Source: Cladopsammia gracilis
Lineage: Eukaryota; Cnidaria; Anthozoa; Scleractinia; Dendrophylliidae
Reading direction: 5' to 3'
Length of the DNA stretch: 64,000 nucleotides
Assembly: GCA_022457155.1 (NCBI GenBank)
Contig: JAJGOT010000286.1
Location: 900,001-964,000, forward strand
Made by a program: the position numbers and the translations under genes. Shown in pieces: positions 63,176 through 64,000 of the stretch. The notes under the pieces are model-generated. The model was not told the origin of the DNA and searched no databases. It worked only from the letters and a program-made list of their open reading frames with translations. Within the stretch, counting starts at the first letter, position 1; every line of letters starts with the position of its first letter.

Positions 63176-64000
63176 AAAATAAAATTTAATAATAAATTTA
63201 TTCATTCGACAATGATGATATGAAGTCATCGAAACGTCATGTAGTTTTGATATCGTTAATTTTCTTGTTAAAATGTTTATCAAAATCAATTTTTTAAATG
63301 ACGGCTTGTTCAGTGCCAAAAACGTTGATGCCAAAATTATGACTAGACTTGCCCCGCTAACAATAAATCCAAACACAACGACATTAAACTAGATAAAAAT
63401 ATACCCGTTTTAAAGGTTCAGCAGTGTAGCACGTATAGTATTCAAAGCAAAGTTCTGGAGAAAATAAATTTCAGAAATTATAGGACTTAGTATGTGTCCG
63501 TCATCTTGGTTCCCAGGACATCAACAACGGCCAAAACATTGTAGTTTTCTCAGTCTTCAGAAATGTTTATACATACATACTTAAATATATACTCCCCTTA
63601 GGGCTCAGTTTCAACAATCTTCATGCAGATCCAGCAAAAGATGCCGGTTTGTGTCGCTGTGGTTTTGCTTTTCTCGACATTTTAAAATAGTCGGTTCAAC
63701 AATAGCCTCTTTCCCGCAAATGAAACCCGAAAACAGTTTTCGAAATTTAACGGTATGGCGAAATCTGTAAAGGTGGATAATGAAATATATTATCTACTAT
63801 TTCTCAACAGTAAAAAGGTTGTGCAAAATCGCTTTATTGCTTTCGTTTCTGACCTTTGGCTTCCCGCTTACAACTGGTTTGGATCTGGAATACAAAATGC
63901 TGGGAGAGGAATCCCATATAAAAATCACGGGGTTTTGAGCTGAAAACTATGCCAAGAGTTGCTTAGAATTGGTACCTTTTAGCTAGAGTGAAATTGAACA
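63176..64000. other. No gene seen; partial MITE at the edge
   Basis: A weak ATGATGA...GAAACG motif lies near 63207-63231. From 63908 onward the sequence is a single-arm copy of the 62382-62634 element. No exon was recognised. Confidence 0.4.

Overview
The window reads as genomic DNA of an animal. It is A+T-rich and has three intron-containing genes of animal type with GT-AG introns. It is crowded with short fold-back and TTAA-flanked DNA elements plus one LINE. The repeat styles resemble those I associate with anthozoan cnidarians, most likely a stony coral. The species call is inference; the gene families alone only say metazoan.

All three host genes lie on the minus strand. (1) Asparagine synthetase: CDS 3508-5988 in two exons (557 aa), with a 20-nt leader piece in exon 2, a probable non-coding first exon starting at 8018, and a compact promoter at 8100-8161 (C/EBP-ATF-type element, CACGTG, CCAAT). 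(2) A four-KH RNA-binding protein of the IGF2BP/IMP/zipcode-binding family: thirteen phase-consistent coding exons from 25091 down to 12188 (458 aa), with a possible 18-nt microexon at 29737-29754. Its 5' end between 29.7 and 34.8 kb is not fully resolved, and no RRM exon was recognised. (3) A secreted TGF-beta-superfamily ligand with nine mature-domain cysteines, closest by eye to the myostatin/GDF11 group (362 aa). Exon 1 is 59100-59409 behind a TATA box, and exon 2 is 47560-48338. The two are separated by a 10.8 kb intron.

Much of the remaining sequence is mobile-element material. The ligand intron holds an antisense non-LTR retrotransposon (about 49.9-57.6 kb). It is broken by a 2.6 kb insertion between its endonuclease and reverse-transcriptase domains, and by a 720-bp TTAA MITE near its 3' end. 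The same MITE sits at 1131-1849 inside a hAT-like element, which is itself inserted into a palindromic element: three insertions nested in order. A second TTAA-flanked family carries an internal 88-bp tandem repeat that varies in copy number (4298, 17029, 43629, 60564 and eroded copies). A related 106-bp array occupies 44.87-45.69 kb. About twenty other inverted-repeat elements, several hairpins, a tRNA-like SINE and a few tandem repeats fill introns and intergenic DNA.

No operon, CRISPR array, rRNA gene or intact tRNA gene was seen. The three genes share no obvious pathway. The best candidates for something new are the minisatellite-bearing TTAA element family, the ASNS promoter architecture and the nested-insertion histories. 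Most repeat boundaries come from reading the two arms by eye and may be off by a few bases.
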